A stretch of 64,000 nt of DNA from assembly GCF_014217565.1 (NCBI RefSeq), contig NZ_CP043661.1, forward strand, positions 6,014,001 through 6,078,000. Reading direction: 5' to 3'. The stretch is from Kribbella qitaiheensis (GTDB taxonomy: Bacteria > Actinomycetota > Actinomycetes > Propionibacteriales > Kribbellaceae). Positions 43,693 through 52,485 of the stretch are shown here, in pieces. The number at the start of each line of letters is the position of its first letter. The stretch's first letter is position 1. The translations under genes and the position numbers were made by a program. The notes beneath the pieces were generated by a model. That model did not search any database, was not told where the DNA came from, and saw only the letters and a list, made by a program, of their open reading frames with translations.

Positions 43693-44118
43693 ATGCGTAC
43701 TCAATTTGTTCGTCGTACTGCCGCTGTCGTCGCGGGTGTCGCTCTGGCCGCCGGCGCGATCGGTGTCGCCGGGGCCCTGCAGGCCAGCGCCACGCCGGAC
43801 ACCACCCGGATCACCTCGGTCGGCGCCGGTGCGGTCGCCGCGGCTCCGACGATCAGCATCAAGTCCGACCACACCACCGCGAAGGCGTGGTCGAAGGTCG
43901 CGCTGACCGGCAAGACCACCGGCCTCGCGAAGAACACCACCGTCCAGGTGCAGCGGCTGGAGAGTGGCAAGTGGGTCAACTTCCCGGCCACCACCAAGGT
44001 GACGTCGGCCTCGACCTACTCGGTCTGGGTGAAGAGCGGCCGGGTCGGCGTGAACAAGTTCCGCGTCGTCGCGGGCAAGGCCGCCAGCGCGGCCGTCGCG
44101 GTCACCATCACCAAGTGA
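43693..44118 (+). CDS. Small secreted beta-sandwich protein
   Basis: 141 aa from ATG 43693 (AAAGGA upstream). Signal peptide at 1-33 (VRRTAAVVAGVALAAGAIGV, cleavage near ASA). The mature part has Ig-like beta strands (TISIKSDHTTAKAWSKVALTGKTTG, TTVQVQRLESGKWVNFPATTKV, YSVWVKSGRVGVNKFRVVAG), as in small surface-associated actinobacterial proteins. Function unknown. Its position after the Cse-like genes suggests a role at the envelope, possibly under their control. Confidence 0.75.
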   Translation: MRTQFVRRTAAVVAGVALAAGAIGVAGALQASATPDTTRITSVGAGAVAAAPTISIKSDHTTAKAWSKVALTGKTTGLAKNTTVQVQRLESGKWVNFPATTKVTSASTYSVWVKSGRVGVNKFRVVAGKAASAAVAVTITK

Positions 44119-44171
44119 ACCATCGGTGTGCGGGTGGATTTGATTCCATCCTGCACACTGGTAGCAGGCCG

Positions 44172-44216
44172 GCGGCGCCACTCCCGGGGCGGGGGGTGGC
44201 GCCGCTGCTTTTCTCA
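44172..44216. terminator. Terminator between the secreted-protein gene and GH101
   Basis: GCGGCGCCAC (44172-44181) pairs with GTGGCGCCGC (44196-44205), followed by TGCTTTTCTC on the plus strand, the most classical intrinsic terminator in the window. GH101 ends convergently at 44243. Confidence 0.88.
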
Positions 44217-44242
44217 GGGCCAGTCTGTCCTCGGGGTCAGGG

Positions 44243-47200
44243 TCAGTGCGTCCCGTAGACGTTCAGCTCGGCCGCCGAGCCGAAGACGGCCCCGTTCAGC
44301 GAGCTGGTGCCGACGAACTTCACGTACCGGCCCGCCTTCGCGGTGAAGTCGACCCGCTGGGTGTCCCGCGAGTTCGGGAACTCACCGGCCTTCACCGGTG
44401 CACCCCAGGTCTGCCCGTCGGTGCTGACGTAGATCTCGTACCCCTTGAACATCCCGTTCGTACCGCTCTGCCGGGGCAGGTAGCTGAAGCCGTCCACCTG
44501 GTACGTCGTCCCGAGATCCAGCGTGATGTGGTGCGGATAGGTAGCCGGGGTCGGCACCTCGGACCAGGCCGTGTGCCACAGCGTGCTCGGGTCTCCGTCC
44601 AGCGCACCGACGGCCGCGCCACCCGTGCCCACATCCTCGCTGCTGACGTCGGTCACCTTGATCCGCGATTGCGGCACGATGCCCGGCGGTAGCACTGTGG
44701 CCTCCGCCGAAGTGGTCGCAGTACCACCCGTTGCCGTGAGCCCGTATTTCCCGGCCGGTGTCCCGGCGGGCGGAGTCACCGACCAGGAGGTGGTCACGCC
44801 GGCACCGGCTGCGACGGTGTCGTGGGTCGCGGGCGTCGCCGCCTCGACGGTCCATCCGGCCGGCGCCTGGAGCGCGAGGGTGATGTCGTTCACCGCGACC
44901 ACGTCGTTGTTGGTGAACGTGGTGACGACGGTGTTCGCCTCACCCGAGACCATGCCGTTGAGGCCGGCGCCCGACAGGCTGAGCGTCGTACAGTCTGCTG
45001 GCTCGTCGGATTCGCCCAGGTCGGCGACGGCGAAGTTGTCGATCACGAAGTCCGCCTGGTCGCCGCCGGACGAGAGCTTGCGCAGACCGACCCAGTAGTC
45101 GCCGCCGCAGCCGGCCACGAACTCCTGCGAGAAGGCCGCCTTGGTCCGTTGCTCGCCGATCGGTGTGGAGTGCACGTCGACCGAGTCCGGTCGGTCGACG
45201 CCCTGCACCCAGGCGTAGTGCCCGGCCAGACCGCTCTCGTAGTCGAAACCGACCTTGTACTTGTGGCCCGGCTTGAAGTCGACGGTCCATGGCGCGGTCC
45301 GGTACACCAGACCCTCGTTCTCCTCGTGCGACTTCAGCGACCAGTCGCCGTCTAGCGCGTCGTCGACCAGCTTGCCGTTCCAGCCGGCCTGCGTGTACGG
45401 CGCGTGCTTGCGGGCCAGCACGGTTCGCGGGTCGGTCGTGCCACCGGCGTCGCCCTTCATGAACGGGCCCCAGCCCTGGTCGGTGTGCTCGAAGTCGTCC
45501 ACCAGACCCGCGGCCGGCCGGGTCGTCTCGACTACTCGTACGTCGTCGAGCCGGACCCTCGCAGTACCGTCCGCCGCACTGATGCCCAGCGTCGCAGTGG
45601 TGCCCTTGGCCTCGAAAACGACCCGGGCCCGCTGGTAGTAGGCGTCGTGCTTGTCGTCGGACGCGACCTTGTTCTGGGCAGTCGACCTGGTCACGATGAC
45701 CTTCGTGCCGTCGACACTCAAGGTGGTCGGCCGCGTCTTGCCGGGCTCGACCTCGATCCAGGCGGAGGCGCTGTAGGTACGCCCCTTGATGAGGCCTGTC
45801 AGCGTCTGCTGCAACGACGCTGGCTCCGGGCCGAAGGCGGCGACGTGCTGACCGTTGGCCAGGGTGTCGATCTTCGCGAAGCCGGTCGGCTTCCACGCGT
45901 TCAGGTCACCTGCGTTGAAGCCGGGATCCTTGACCAGGCTGCCCTCACCCCACTGAGCTACCGGCTGCTGCGGCGCCTTGTCGGGGTACAGGACGTACGG
46001 CTGGCCGGGCTCGGCGTCCAGCGTGACGACACCCTTCTTGACGGGTGCGGTGGTCACCTTGACCCGGCCGGTGTCGGTCAGTTTGTAGACGGTGAACTTG
46101 GTCGTCGCGGCCAATACGGCTGGTACGCGCCAAGCGGTCAGGCCGCCCTCGGGGTTGTAGTGGTACAGCTTCTTGTTGTTGTCCCAGGGCAGCAGGTACT
46201 TGTCGCCGTCGAGCACCTTGGCGGTACCGGCGTACAGGGTGCGCTTGCCGTTCTCGACCGTGCCGCGGACGCCGCCGGTGAAGGTGATGTCGTTCGGGTT
46301 CCAGTCGGTGATCTTCTGCTGCTGCAGGAACTTGGCCGGCAGGTTGCGCTGCCAGATTCCTGCGTAGAACTTGTTCCAGTCGGTCTCACCGGTCCAGCCC
46401 TCGAACTCGACGATGGAGGCCTGGCCGAGGATCGGGTCGGCGTTCCAGACGTCCTTCTCCTGGTTGCGGGCGAACCGGATGATCTGGCTGTTCAGGCCCT
46501 TGTTGGTCGGGCCGCCGTAGTCCAGGTCGTTGGCCCAGTGCGACCACAGCGAGGTGCGCTCGTGCCGGTCGGCCCACTCGGTCGCGATCTGCCAGCCCTG
46601 GTCGGCGAGCTGCCGGGTCAGGCCGTCGGCCAGCCAGCCGGACTGGTAGTACACGTCGATGTAGAGCTCCTGCAGGTTCTTGTCGGTCTCGTCCCGCAGT
46701 TGCTGGAAGCGCTTGATGATGTTGCCCGAGGCAAGATCCGGCCGCTGCTCGATGTAGTAGCTCTGGTTGAGCCAGTTCCAGCCTTTGGCGGTCTTGTCGA
46801 CGAGGTCCTCGTTGAAGGCGTTCGCCTCCGGGTAGGACTCGGTCGCGTTCACGTGCACGCCGAACGCGGCGTTCCAGTCCTTGCCCGTCTTCAGCAGGGT
46901 GTTCAGGTCGGTCAGACCGCCGGCGCGGACGTTGTAGTTGCCGCCGTAGTCGGGATGCGCCGAGTCGTGACCTTCGGACCCGTATCCCTTCAGCACTGCC
47001 AGTTGACCGAGCCCGTCGGTGCTGAGCGAGATCCGCTTGACGTCGTCGAGGGTGCGCAGGAACGGGTGCGTGGCCTGGCTGGCGAAGTTGAACGGGATGT
47101 GGGTGACCACCCGGTCCTTGACCAGGTCGCCGCCCTTCGGCTCGACCATGATCGAGCGGAACGCGATCGCGCCGTCCTGCCAGTCGACCGTGTGGTCACC

Positions 47201-48040
47201 GTTCGCGTCCGGGGTGACGACAACCTTTGCCCAGGGCAACGGCTCCGTGTACGGCGAGGTGTCGGCGCGGTAGGTCCACTGGCCGCTCCAGACGCCGACC
47301 CGGCTGGCGCCGTCGGCAGCTTTCCGGGCCCGGTGCCAGAATCTCGCTCCGTCGTCCACGGACTGCCCGGACGGCTTGTCGTACGTCGAGTTCGACTCGA
47401 TCCCGGCCGCCAGACCGCTCGTGTTCACGAACGCGTACGCCGCTCCGGTCGGCGCCGGCTCGGCTGCCGTCGCGGCGGTCACCGAGGTGATCTTGTCCGC
47501 CGTCCGGGTGGAGTCCGGATCCAGCGTGGTGAAGGCGGTGGTCGCACCCGGGTCGGCGCTGGCCACCGAGACCAGGTCGTGGTCCGGGATGTCGATCGTC
47601 TTCACCCGGCTCGCCTCGGTGTCCCGAACGGCGTCGATCTTGAACGTGGTGACCCGGCCCGCAAGGGCGAGGCTGGCATCCAGTTCGACCCCGGGCAGTG
47701 CGTCGAAGGCGAGTTTGTAGTCAGCCCGGCTGAGGTCGGCGCTGACAACCGGCGTCCGGGTGAGCTTGGCGGTCCGGGCTGTCCCGTTGATGGTGACGGT
47801 GGAGATCACCTCGGGCTGACCACCGAGGGCCTGCCCGGACGCGTTGTCGACGTACCGGACAACGCGGGGAAAGTCGCTGCCGACGGTGACGGTCAGGTTG
47901 CCGGACCTCAGTGAGAGCGTCGCCGGGACGGCTGTAGCGGCCGTCGGGGTGGTTTGTGAGGCGGTGGCTGACGGGGCCAGTAGCAGGCCGCCGGTCAGGG
48001 CGAGAGCGGCGGCAACGGCCGCCGGGCGGATCGGAATCAC
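44243..48040 (-). CDS. Secreted endo-alpha-N-acetylgalactosaminidase (GH101)
   Basis: 1265 aa from GTG 48040 (GAGGAG seven bases upstream). Signal peptide to about residue 30 (ending ATAS), an N-terminal beta-sandwich, then the GH101 barrel. LYIDVYYQSGWLADG holds Asp462, the predicted nucleophile, and IATEWADRHERTS holds Glu488, the acid/base. Then come two galactose-binding-like CBM modules (about 720-1020, VKDPGFNAGDLNAWKPTG and VDDFEHTDQGWGPF), a NEW3-like domain (FTNNDVVAVNDITLALQAPAGWTVE) and a C-terminal F5/8-type CBM32 (TAWSEVPTPATYPHHITLDLG). It releases Gal-beta-1,3-GalNAc from mucin-type O-glycans. Monocistronic. Confidence 0.93.
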   Translation of the reverse strand: MIPIRPAAVAAALALTGGLLLAPSATASQTTPTAATAVPATLSLRSGNLTVTVGSDFPRVVRYVDNASGQALGGQPEVISTVTINGTARTAKLTRTPVVSADLSRADYKLAFDALPGVELDASLALAGRVTTFKIDAVRDTEASRVKTIDIPDHDLVSVASADPGATTAFTTLDPDSTRTADKITSVTAATAAEPAPTGAAYAFVNTSGLAAGIESNSTYDKPSGQSVDDGARFWHRARKAADGASRVGVWSGQWTYRADTSPYTEPLPWAKVVVTPDANGDHTVDWQDGAIAFRSIMVEPKGGDLVKDRVVTHIPFNFASQATHPFLRTLDDVKRISLSTDGLGQLAVLKGYGSEGHDSAHPDYGGNYNVRAGGLTDLNTLLKTGKDWNAAFGVHVNATESYPEANAFNEDLVDKTAKGWNWLNQSYYIEQRPDLASGNIIKRFQQLRDETDKNLQELYIDVYYQSGWLADGLTRQLADQGWQIATEWADRHERTSLWSHWANDLDYGGPTNKGLNSQIIRFARNQEKDVWNADPILGQASIVEFEGWTGETDWNKFYAGIWQRNLPAKFLQQQKITDWNPNDITFTGGVRGTVENGKRTLYAGTAKVLDGDKYLLPWDNNKKLYHYNPEGGLTAWRVPAVLAATTKFTVYKLTDTGRVKVTTAPVKKGVVTLDAEPGQPYVLYPDKAPQQPVAQWGEGSLVKDPGFNAGDLNAWKPTGFAKIDTLANGQHVAAFGPEPASLQQTLTGLIKGRTYSASAWIEVEPGKTRPTTLSVDGTKVIVTRSTAQNKVASDDKHDAYYQRARVVFEAKGTTATLGISAADGTARVRLDDVRVVETTRPAAGLVDDFEHTDQGWGPFMKGDAGGTTDPRTVLARKHAPYTQAGWNGKLVDDALDGDWSLKSHEENEGLVYRTAPWTVDFKPGHKYKVGFDYESGLAGHYAWVQGVDRPDSVDVHSTPIGEQRTKAAFSQEFVAGCGGDYWVGLRKLSSGGDQADFVIDNFAVADLGESDEPADCTTLSLSGAGLNGMVSGEANTVVTTFTNNDVVAVNDITLALQAPAGWTVEAATPATHDTVAAGAGVTTSWSVTPPAGTPAGKYGLTATGGTATTSAEATVLPPGIVPQSRIKVTDVSSEDVGTGGAAVGALDGDPSTLWHTAWSEVPTPATYPHHITLDLGTTYQVDGFSYLPRQSGTNGMFKGYEIYVSTDGQTWGAPVKAGEFPNSRDTQRVDFTAKAGRYVKFVGTSSLNGAVFGSAAELNVYGTH

Positions 48041-48134
48041 GAGCGCACTCCTCGGTGGACGGAAGGGGCGATGTCGGATTCTGTGCGCAGAAGCGAGCAA
48101 GAGTCAAGAGAAACGAACAGTTATGAACAATTTT

Positions 48135-48166
48135 AGTTAACGTTTAGCCAGCCGAAAGCGCTTGCG
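48135..48166. promoter_or_regulatory. Possible LacI-type sites upstream of GH101
   Basis: AGTTAACGTTTAG (48135-48147) and CGAAAGCGCTTGCG (48153-48166) are imperfect palindromes with the CG centre typical of LacI-family operators of glycosidase genes. The second runs into the hairpin at 48161. Pattern only; the matching regulator is not in the window. Confidence 0.35.
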
Positions 48167-48210
48167 TCCGAAGCTCCGAGGGGCCGGACCCTCAGTTCTT
48201 CGGACGCAAG
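48161..48210. terminator. 50-nt hairpin, copy B of the dispersed palindrome
   Basis: Outer arms CTTGCGTCCGAAG and CTTCGGACGCAAG are identical to those of copy A at 24980-25029; the total length is again 50. Inner GAGGG/CCCTC still pairs although the inner sequence differs. It lies 14 bases past the fahA stop, on the minus strand, and would terminate that operon. Confidence 0.85.
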
Positions 48211-48224
48211 GGCCAGCAGTGGGG

Positions 48225-49421
48225 TCAGTTGGCGGGGAGGATCCTGCCGGTGACCTCGCCGAGGCCGATCTTGGTGCCGTCGGGAGTGGTGGCCGAGGCG
48301 GTGATGGTGACCTCGTCGCCGTCCTGGAGGAAGGTCCGTTCCTCGCCGTTGACCGTGATCGGCTCGCGGCCGCCCCAGCTGAGTTCGAGGAAGGAGCCGC
48401 GCTGGTTCTTCTCGGCGCCGCTGACCGTGCCGGAGGCGAACAGATCACCGGTTCGCACCGAGGCGCCGTTGACCGAGAGATGGGCGAGCATCTGGGCGGC
48501 GGACCAGTACATCTCCTTGTACGGCGGGGTGCTGACCAGTTGGCCGTTCCAGCGCACCTCGAAGGTGATGTCGAAGTTCGTCAGTTCGTCACTGGCCAAG
48601 TACGGCAGGACGGCCGGTTCTTGCGGGGGGAGCGGCACCTTTGTCGCTTCCAGCGCGTCCAGCGAGACGACCCAGGGCGAGATCGAGGTGGCGAACGACT
48701 TGCCGAGGAACGGGCCGAGCGGGACGTACTCCCAGGCCTGGATGTCCCTTGCAGACCAGTCGTTCACCAGCACAACGCCGTACACGTGATCCTTGAAATC
48801 CTCGACGGCGACCCGGCTGCCGAGCGTCGACGGGCTGCCGACGACATACCCGAGCTCGACCTCGATGTCGAGCCGTTGCGTCGGGCCGTACGTCGGGGCG
48901 TCGTCGGCCGGGGCCTTCCGCTGGCCACTGGGACGGACGATTTCGGTGCCGCTGGCAACTACCGTTCCGGCCCGGCCGTGGTAGCCGACCGGGAGGTGCT
49001 TCCAGTTCGGTAGCAGCGGTTCGGCGTCCGGGCGGAAAAGCCTGCCCACGTTGGACGCGTGGTGCTCGGACGCGTAGAAATCGACGTAGTCGGCGACCTC
49101 GAACGGGAGCAGCATCGTCACCGCGGACTGCGGGATGAGATAGGGCTCGATATCGCTTCTGTTGTCGTCGTTCCGGACCAGGTCGAGCAGCCATTCGCGA
49201 GTCGCCTGCCAGGCCGGGCGGCCGAGGGCGAGGAACGCGTTCAGCGAGGGTTGGGCGAACACCTGGGAGTCGTCGCGCTGGTGCGCGACCGGGGCCAGGT
49301 CGATGATCTGGTCACCGATCGCCGCTCCCACCCTGGGATCCTCGTCGCCGGCCCGGAAGATGCCCAGCGGCAGGTTCCCGGGTCCGAACGGAGAGTTCGC
49401 CGGGATGTCGATCCAGGTCAC
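48225..49421 (-). CDS. fahA: Fumarylacetoacetase
   Basis: 398 aa from GTG 49421. The N-terminal SH3-like domain (residues 1-115) is followed by the catalytic FAH fold. DYVDFYASEHHASNVGRLFR carries the metal Asp and catalytic His, DIEVELGYVVG the Glu ligands, and VLVNDWSARDIQAWEYVPLGPFLGKSF the second Asp and the substrate Lys. It hydrolyses fumarylacetoacetate to fumarate and acetoacetate, the last step of the homogentisate pathway. Its start overlaps the stop of the unknown gene upstream by 4 bases, so the two are made together. Terminated by the hairpin 48161-48210. Confidence 0.96.
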   Translation of the reverse strand: MTWIDIPANSPFGPGNLPLGIFRAGDEDPRVGAAIGDQIIDLAPVAHQRDDSQVFAQPSLNAFLALGRPAWQATREWLLDLVRNDDNRSDIEPYLIPQSAVTMLLPFEVADYVDFYASEHHASNVGRLFRPDAEPLLPNWKHLPVGYHGRAGTVVASGTEIVRPSGQRKAPADDAPTYGPTQRLDIEVELGYVVGSPSTLGSRVAVEDFKDHVYGVVLVNDWSARDIQAWEYVPLGPFLGKSFATSISPWVVSLDALEATKVPLPPQEPAVLPYLASDELTNFDITFEVRWNGQLVSTPPYKEMYWSAAQMLAHLSVNGASVRTGDLFASGTVSGAEKNQRGSFLELSWGGREPITVNGEERTFLQDGDEVTITASATTPDGTKIGLGEVTGRILPAN

Positions 49422-50269
49422 TTCGCCTCCAGCAGGCCTAGTGCGGTCAGGTCTTGGCGCGGTTCGTCGATGCTGCAGGAACCGAACGAGGTGAACCACC
49501 GGCGCGCCCCGGCGGCCTGCTCCTCGGACAGCTCGCCGGCCGATGTCGCGAGCTCTTCGCCGTCGCGGTTGTCCAGGATCCGTACGAGCTGGTCCTGTGG
49601 CGCACCGTCGAGCCCGGCCCTGGTCGCCAGCAAGACGTTGAGGAATCCGTGGTGGACGAACCCGGTACTGCGGTCGGTGTGCCGGATCGCGTTGTGCAGC
49701 CCGGCCGTGCACTTGAAGGCGACCTCGCGATCGAGGCAGGCCGTGATGAACGCGGCAACCTCGTGGCTGGTCGGGAACAGGATCGGGTCGAGCCCGCCGG
49801 TGCGGAGCTTCGCGGCGTACCCGGCGTCGGCGACCACGTCCAGCGCTCGTTCCCAGGCGCCTTCCAGGCCTATCTCGACGTACGCCGTCTCGTCGTCCAT
49901 GCAGTCGTCGCAGGCGCGGACCACCCGGAGCGCGTTGCGGGACAGGTCCTCCTCGTCGCGCAGCCGGACCTCGACCGACTTGACGATCAGGGCCGCCGAG
50001 CGATCGCCGTACCGGATGGCCGGCTCGATACCGCCGGCGCCGCCGGTGATGACGACGGAGACCTCGAGCGGCCCGTCGGCCTGACCGGCCTCGGCGGCCA
50101 CCTTCATCAGGTTCTCGTCGGTGCAGACGAAGGGCCCGACCAGCTCGGCGTACTCCGCCTGGCGGTGCTCCCGGTGCGCGGCCACGGCTTCGACCAGGGG
50201 CAGCTCCCCGGGTGGGAACATCGCGGCGTCGTCGACCAGGTGCCGGAACAGCACAGGGATGGTTGACAT
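49418..50269 (-). CDS. Unknown protein of the homogentisate operon
   Basis: 283 aa, soluble, overlapping fahA by 4 bases and divergent from hmgA across 74 bases. The alternation of strands and helices suggests a TIM-barrel-like fold: LEVSVVITGGAGGIEPAIRYG, ALIVKSVEVRLRDEE, TAYVEIGLEGAWERALDVVADAGYAAKLRTGGLDP, then VAFKCTAGLHNAIRH and GFVHHGFLNVLLA near the end. Lys in KCTAG and the His-rich stretch could be catalytic. I recognise no named family. No GST-type maleylacetoacetate isomerase exists in the window, so this protein is a candidate for that step or for an accessory role; that is inference from position. Confidence 0.8.
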   Translation of the reverse strand: MSTIPVLFRHLVDDAAMFPPGELPLVEAVAAHREHRQAEYAELVGPFVCTDENLMKVAAEAGQADGPLEVSVVITGGAGGIEPAIRYGDRSAALIVKSVEVRLRDEEDLSRNALRVVRACDDCMDDETAYVEIGLEGAWERALDVVADAGYAAKLRTGGLDPILFPTSHEVAAFITACLDREVAFKCTAGLHNAIRHTDRSTGFVHHGFLNVLLATRAGLDGAPQDQLVRILDNRDGEELATSAGELSEEQAAGARRWFTSFGSCSIDEPRQDLTALGLLEAK

Positions 50270-50300
50270 GGCCCCGAGCCTAACGGATGCTTTCGGTAAG

Positions 50301-50316
50301 CGGACACATGTGTCCG
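50301..50316. promoter_or_regulatory. Perfect palindrome in the hmgA divergent promoter region
   Basis: CGGACACATGTGTCCG is a perfect 16-base palindrome midway between the start of the unknown gene (50269) and hmgA (50344), placed to control both directions. Confidence 0.8.
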
Positions 50317-50343
50317 ATAAACGTACAAGGTCTGGATGAGGTC

Positions 50344-51546
50344 ATGGTGCACTACCGGCAGGTCGGGCAGGTTCCGCCGAAGCGGCACACCCAGTTCCGC
50401 AAACCGGACGGCGGGCTGTACTACGAGGAGCTGATGGGCGAGGAGGGGTTCTCGTCAGACTCGTCGCTGCTGTACCACGCGGGCGTGCCGTCGGCGATCG
50501 TCGATTCGCAGGTCTGGGAGCTGCCTGACCTGGTGACGACGCCGAACCATCCGCTGACGCCGCGGCATCTTCGGCTGCACGATCTCTTCGACGGTGATGC
50601 CGCCGTTGCGGCCAACGTCGTCGAGCATCGGCGGCTGGTGCTCGGCAACGGTGACGTCCGGATCTCGTACGTCGTGGCCGAGGCGGTTTCGCCTTACTAC
50701 CGAAACGCGATCGGCGACGAGTGTGTCTACATCGAGAAGGGGTCGGCGACGGTCGAGACGGTGTTCGGCGTACTGACTGCTGCTGAAGGGGATTACGTTC
50801 TGATCCCGCGTGCGACGACGCATCGGTGGTTGCCGGGGCCCGACGGGGTTTTCGCGTACTGCATCGAGGCGAACAGCCACATCGCGCCGCCGAAGCGGTA
50901 CCTCAGCCGGTACGGGCAGTTCCTCGAGCATTCGCCGTACTGCGAACGCGATCTGGTCACTCCCGGTTCGAGTTTTGTTGTCGAGGGCAATGACGTCGAG
51001 GTGCTGGTGAAGCATCGCGGGCACGGGGCGGCGGGGATCGTCGGTAGCCGGATGACTTATGCGACGCATCCATTCGACGTGGTGGGCTGGGACGGGTGTT
51101 TGTATCCGTACACGTTCAACGTGCGCGACTTCGAGCCGATCACGGGCCGGATCCACCAGCCGCCACCCGTGCACCAGGTGTTCGAGGGCAACAACTTCGT
51201 GATCTGTAACTTCGTACCGCGCAAGGTGGACTACCACCCGCTGTCGGTCCCGGTGCCGTACTACCACTCGAACGTGGACTCCGACGAGGTCATGTTCTAC
51301 TGCGGCGGCGACTACGAAGCCCGCAAGGGTTCCGGGATCGGCCTGGGCTCCATCTCCCTCCACCCCGGCGGTTACGCCCACGGACCCCAGCCCGCCGCCA
51401 TCGAGGCTTCTCTTGGCGCCGAATCCTTCGAAGAACTAGCCGTAATGGTCGACACCTTTCGCCCCTTGGAACTGGGCGAGGGTGGGTCCGCAGTCGACGA
51501 CGGCGCGTATGCCTGGACCTGGTCAGGCCGCCACCTCAACAGTTGA
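50344..51546 (+). CDS. hmgA: Homogentisate 1,2-dioxygenase
   Basis: 400 aa from ATG 50344; the earlier in-frame start at 50287 would cross the operator palindrome and add atypical residues. MVHYRQVGQVPPKRHTQFR is the expected beginning. Cupin fold; motifs FDVVGWDGCLYPY, PPPVHQVFEG, YYHSNVDSDEVMFY and GGYAHGPQP carry the His and acidic residues that bind iron. It opens homogentisate to maleylacetoacetate. Divergent from the unknown gene/fahA pair and probably regulated with them through 50301-50316. Confidence 0.96.
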   Translation: MVHYRQVGQVPPKRHTQFRKPDGGLYYEELMGEEGFSSDSSLLYHAGVPSAIVDSQVWELPDLVTTPNHPLTPRHLRLHDLFDGDAAVAANVVEHRRLVLGNGDVRISYVVAEAVSPYYRNAIGDECVYIEKGSATVETVFGVLTAAEGDYVLIPRATTHRWLPGPDGVFAYCIEANSHIAPPKRYLSRYGQFLEHSPYCERDLVTPGSSFVVEGNDVEVLVKHRGHGAAGIVGSRMTYATHPFDVVGWDGCLYPYTFNVRDFEPITGRIHQPPPVHQVFEGNNFVICNFVPRKVDYHPLSVPVPYYHSNVDSDEVMFYCGGDYEARKGSGIGLGSISLHPGGYAHGPQPAAIEASLGAESFEELAVMVDTFRPLELGEGGSAVDDGAYAWTWSGRHLNS

Positions 51547-51633
51547 GTTCCGCGCCTCCAGGCAGGCACTGCTCCTCGGATCAGCGGCAGCCCGGCCGGA
51601 TTCAGACGTGCTGGCCGGCGTCGACTGGCGCTA

Positions 51634-52485
51634 CTACCTATCTGGTGAGGTGTGGCGCAATAGGGCGGGGACAGCGGTCGGCCAGGTCGCCCGCGACAAG
51701 CCCTGGCCGATGCCGGGGAGGGTGAGCAGCGTGGCGTTCGGGATTTCCGCGGCCAGCGCCTTGCCGTTCTGGTACGGGAAGAACGGGTCCTCGTCCCCGT
51801 GCACCACCAGGGTCGGTGCCGAGATCTCGCCGAGTCGTTCGCGCCACCGCGGTCGGCAGTCGATGGCCGCGAACATCGTCCCGAGGTGGCTGGCCCGCCG
51901 CGCCTTCGCCGATTGTCCCGCTCGATCGAAAATCGATCCGGCTGTCGCGCGGGCGTCCTGCTCGTCGAACCCCCGTGAGCCGACCATCAGCCGCGCGGAC
52001 TCGGTCATGTAGTCGACCACGCTGTCGCGATCGGTCCAGTCCGGCGCCGGACGCCCGAACAGTTGCTTCATCGTCTCCGGGTGATGATCGGTCAGGTCGG
52101 GATCGACGGGACCGGGCGCCACCGGACGGGTCGAGACCAGCGTCAGTGACGCCACCTGGCCGGGATGGTCGAGCGCGAGTAGCTGCGCGATGAACCCACC
52201 GACGCCCACCCCGACCACGTGCGTGGGCCCCAGATCCATGACCTTCATCAGCTCTGACGCGTCGGTCACCAGGTCCCGCAGGTTGTAGTTCGGCGCGTCG
52301 GGATCAACGACCGTCGACTGCCCCGCGTCGCGCAGGTCGTAGCGCACCACAAACCGCCCAGCCAGCGCCGCGCACAGCTCATCCGGCCAGCTCAGCATGG
52401 AGATCCCGACCAGCAGCATCGGCGGATCGTCCCTCTCCCCGAACGTCTCCACACACAACTCGACCCCATTGACCTTGAACTGCAT
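51634..52485 (-). CDS. Alpha/beta-hydrolase homologue lacking catalytic Ser and His
   Basis: 283 aa with the full fold of the RdmC/aclacinomycin-methylesterase-like group: MLLVGISMLSWPDELCAALAGRFVVRYDLRDAGQST, DLVTDASELMKVMDLGPTHVVGVGVGG and LVVHGDEDPFFP. But the nucleophile elbow reads GVGVGG, with Gly where Ser is expected, and the His motif reads LPGIGQGLSRATW, with Gln where His is expected. The acid Asp (GDEDPFFP) remains. The reading frame is clean over its whole length, so this looks like a pseudoenzyme under selection rather than a broken gene. Convergent with hmgA. Confidence 0.85.
   Translation of the reverse strand: MQFKVNGVELCVETFGERDDPPMLLVGISMLSWPDELCAALAGRFVVRYDLRDAGQSTVVDPDAPNYNLRDLVTDASELMKVMDLGPTHVVGVGVGGFIAQLLALDHPGQVASLTLVSTRPVAPGPVDPDLTDHHPETMKQLFGRPAPDWTDRDSVVDYMTESARLMVGSRGFDEQDARATAGSIFDRAGQSAKARRASHLGTMFAAIDCRPRWRERLGEISAPTLVVHGDEDPFFPYQNGKALAAEIPNATLLTLPGIGQGLSRATWPTAVPALLRHTSPDR

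Noticed and set aside
45404..47914. 836-codon open frame on the plus strand opposite GH101
   Set aside because: It is the antisense shadow of a clearly recognisable GH101 gene; the product has no domain pattern and long antisense frames are expected in GC-rich DNA.
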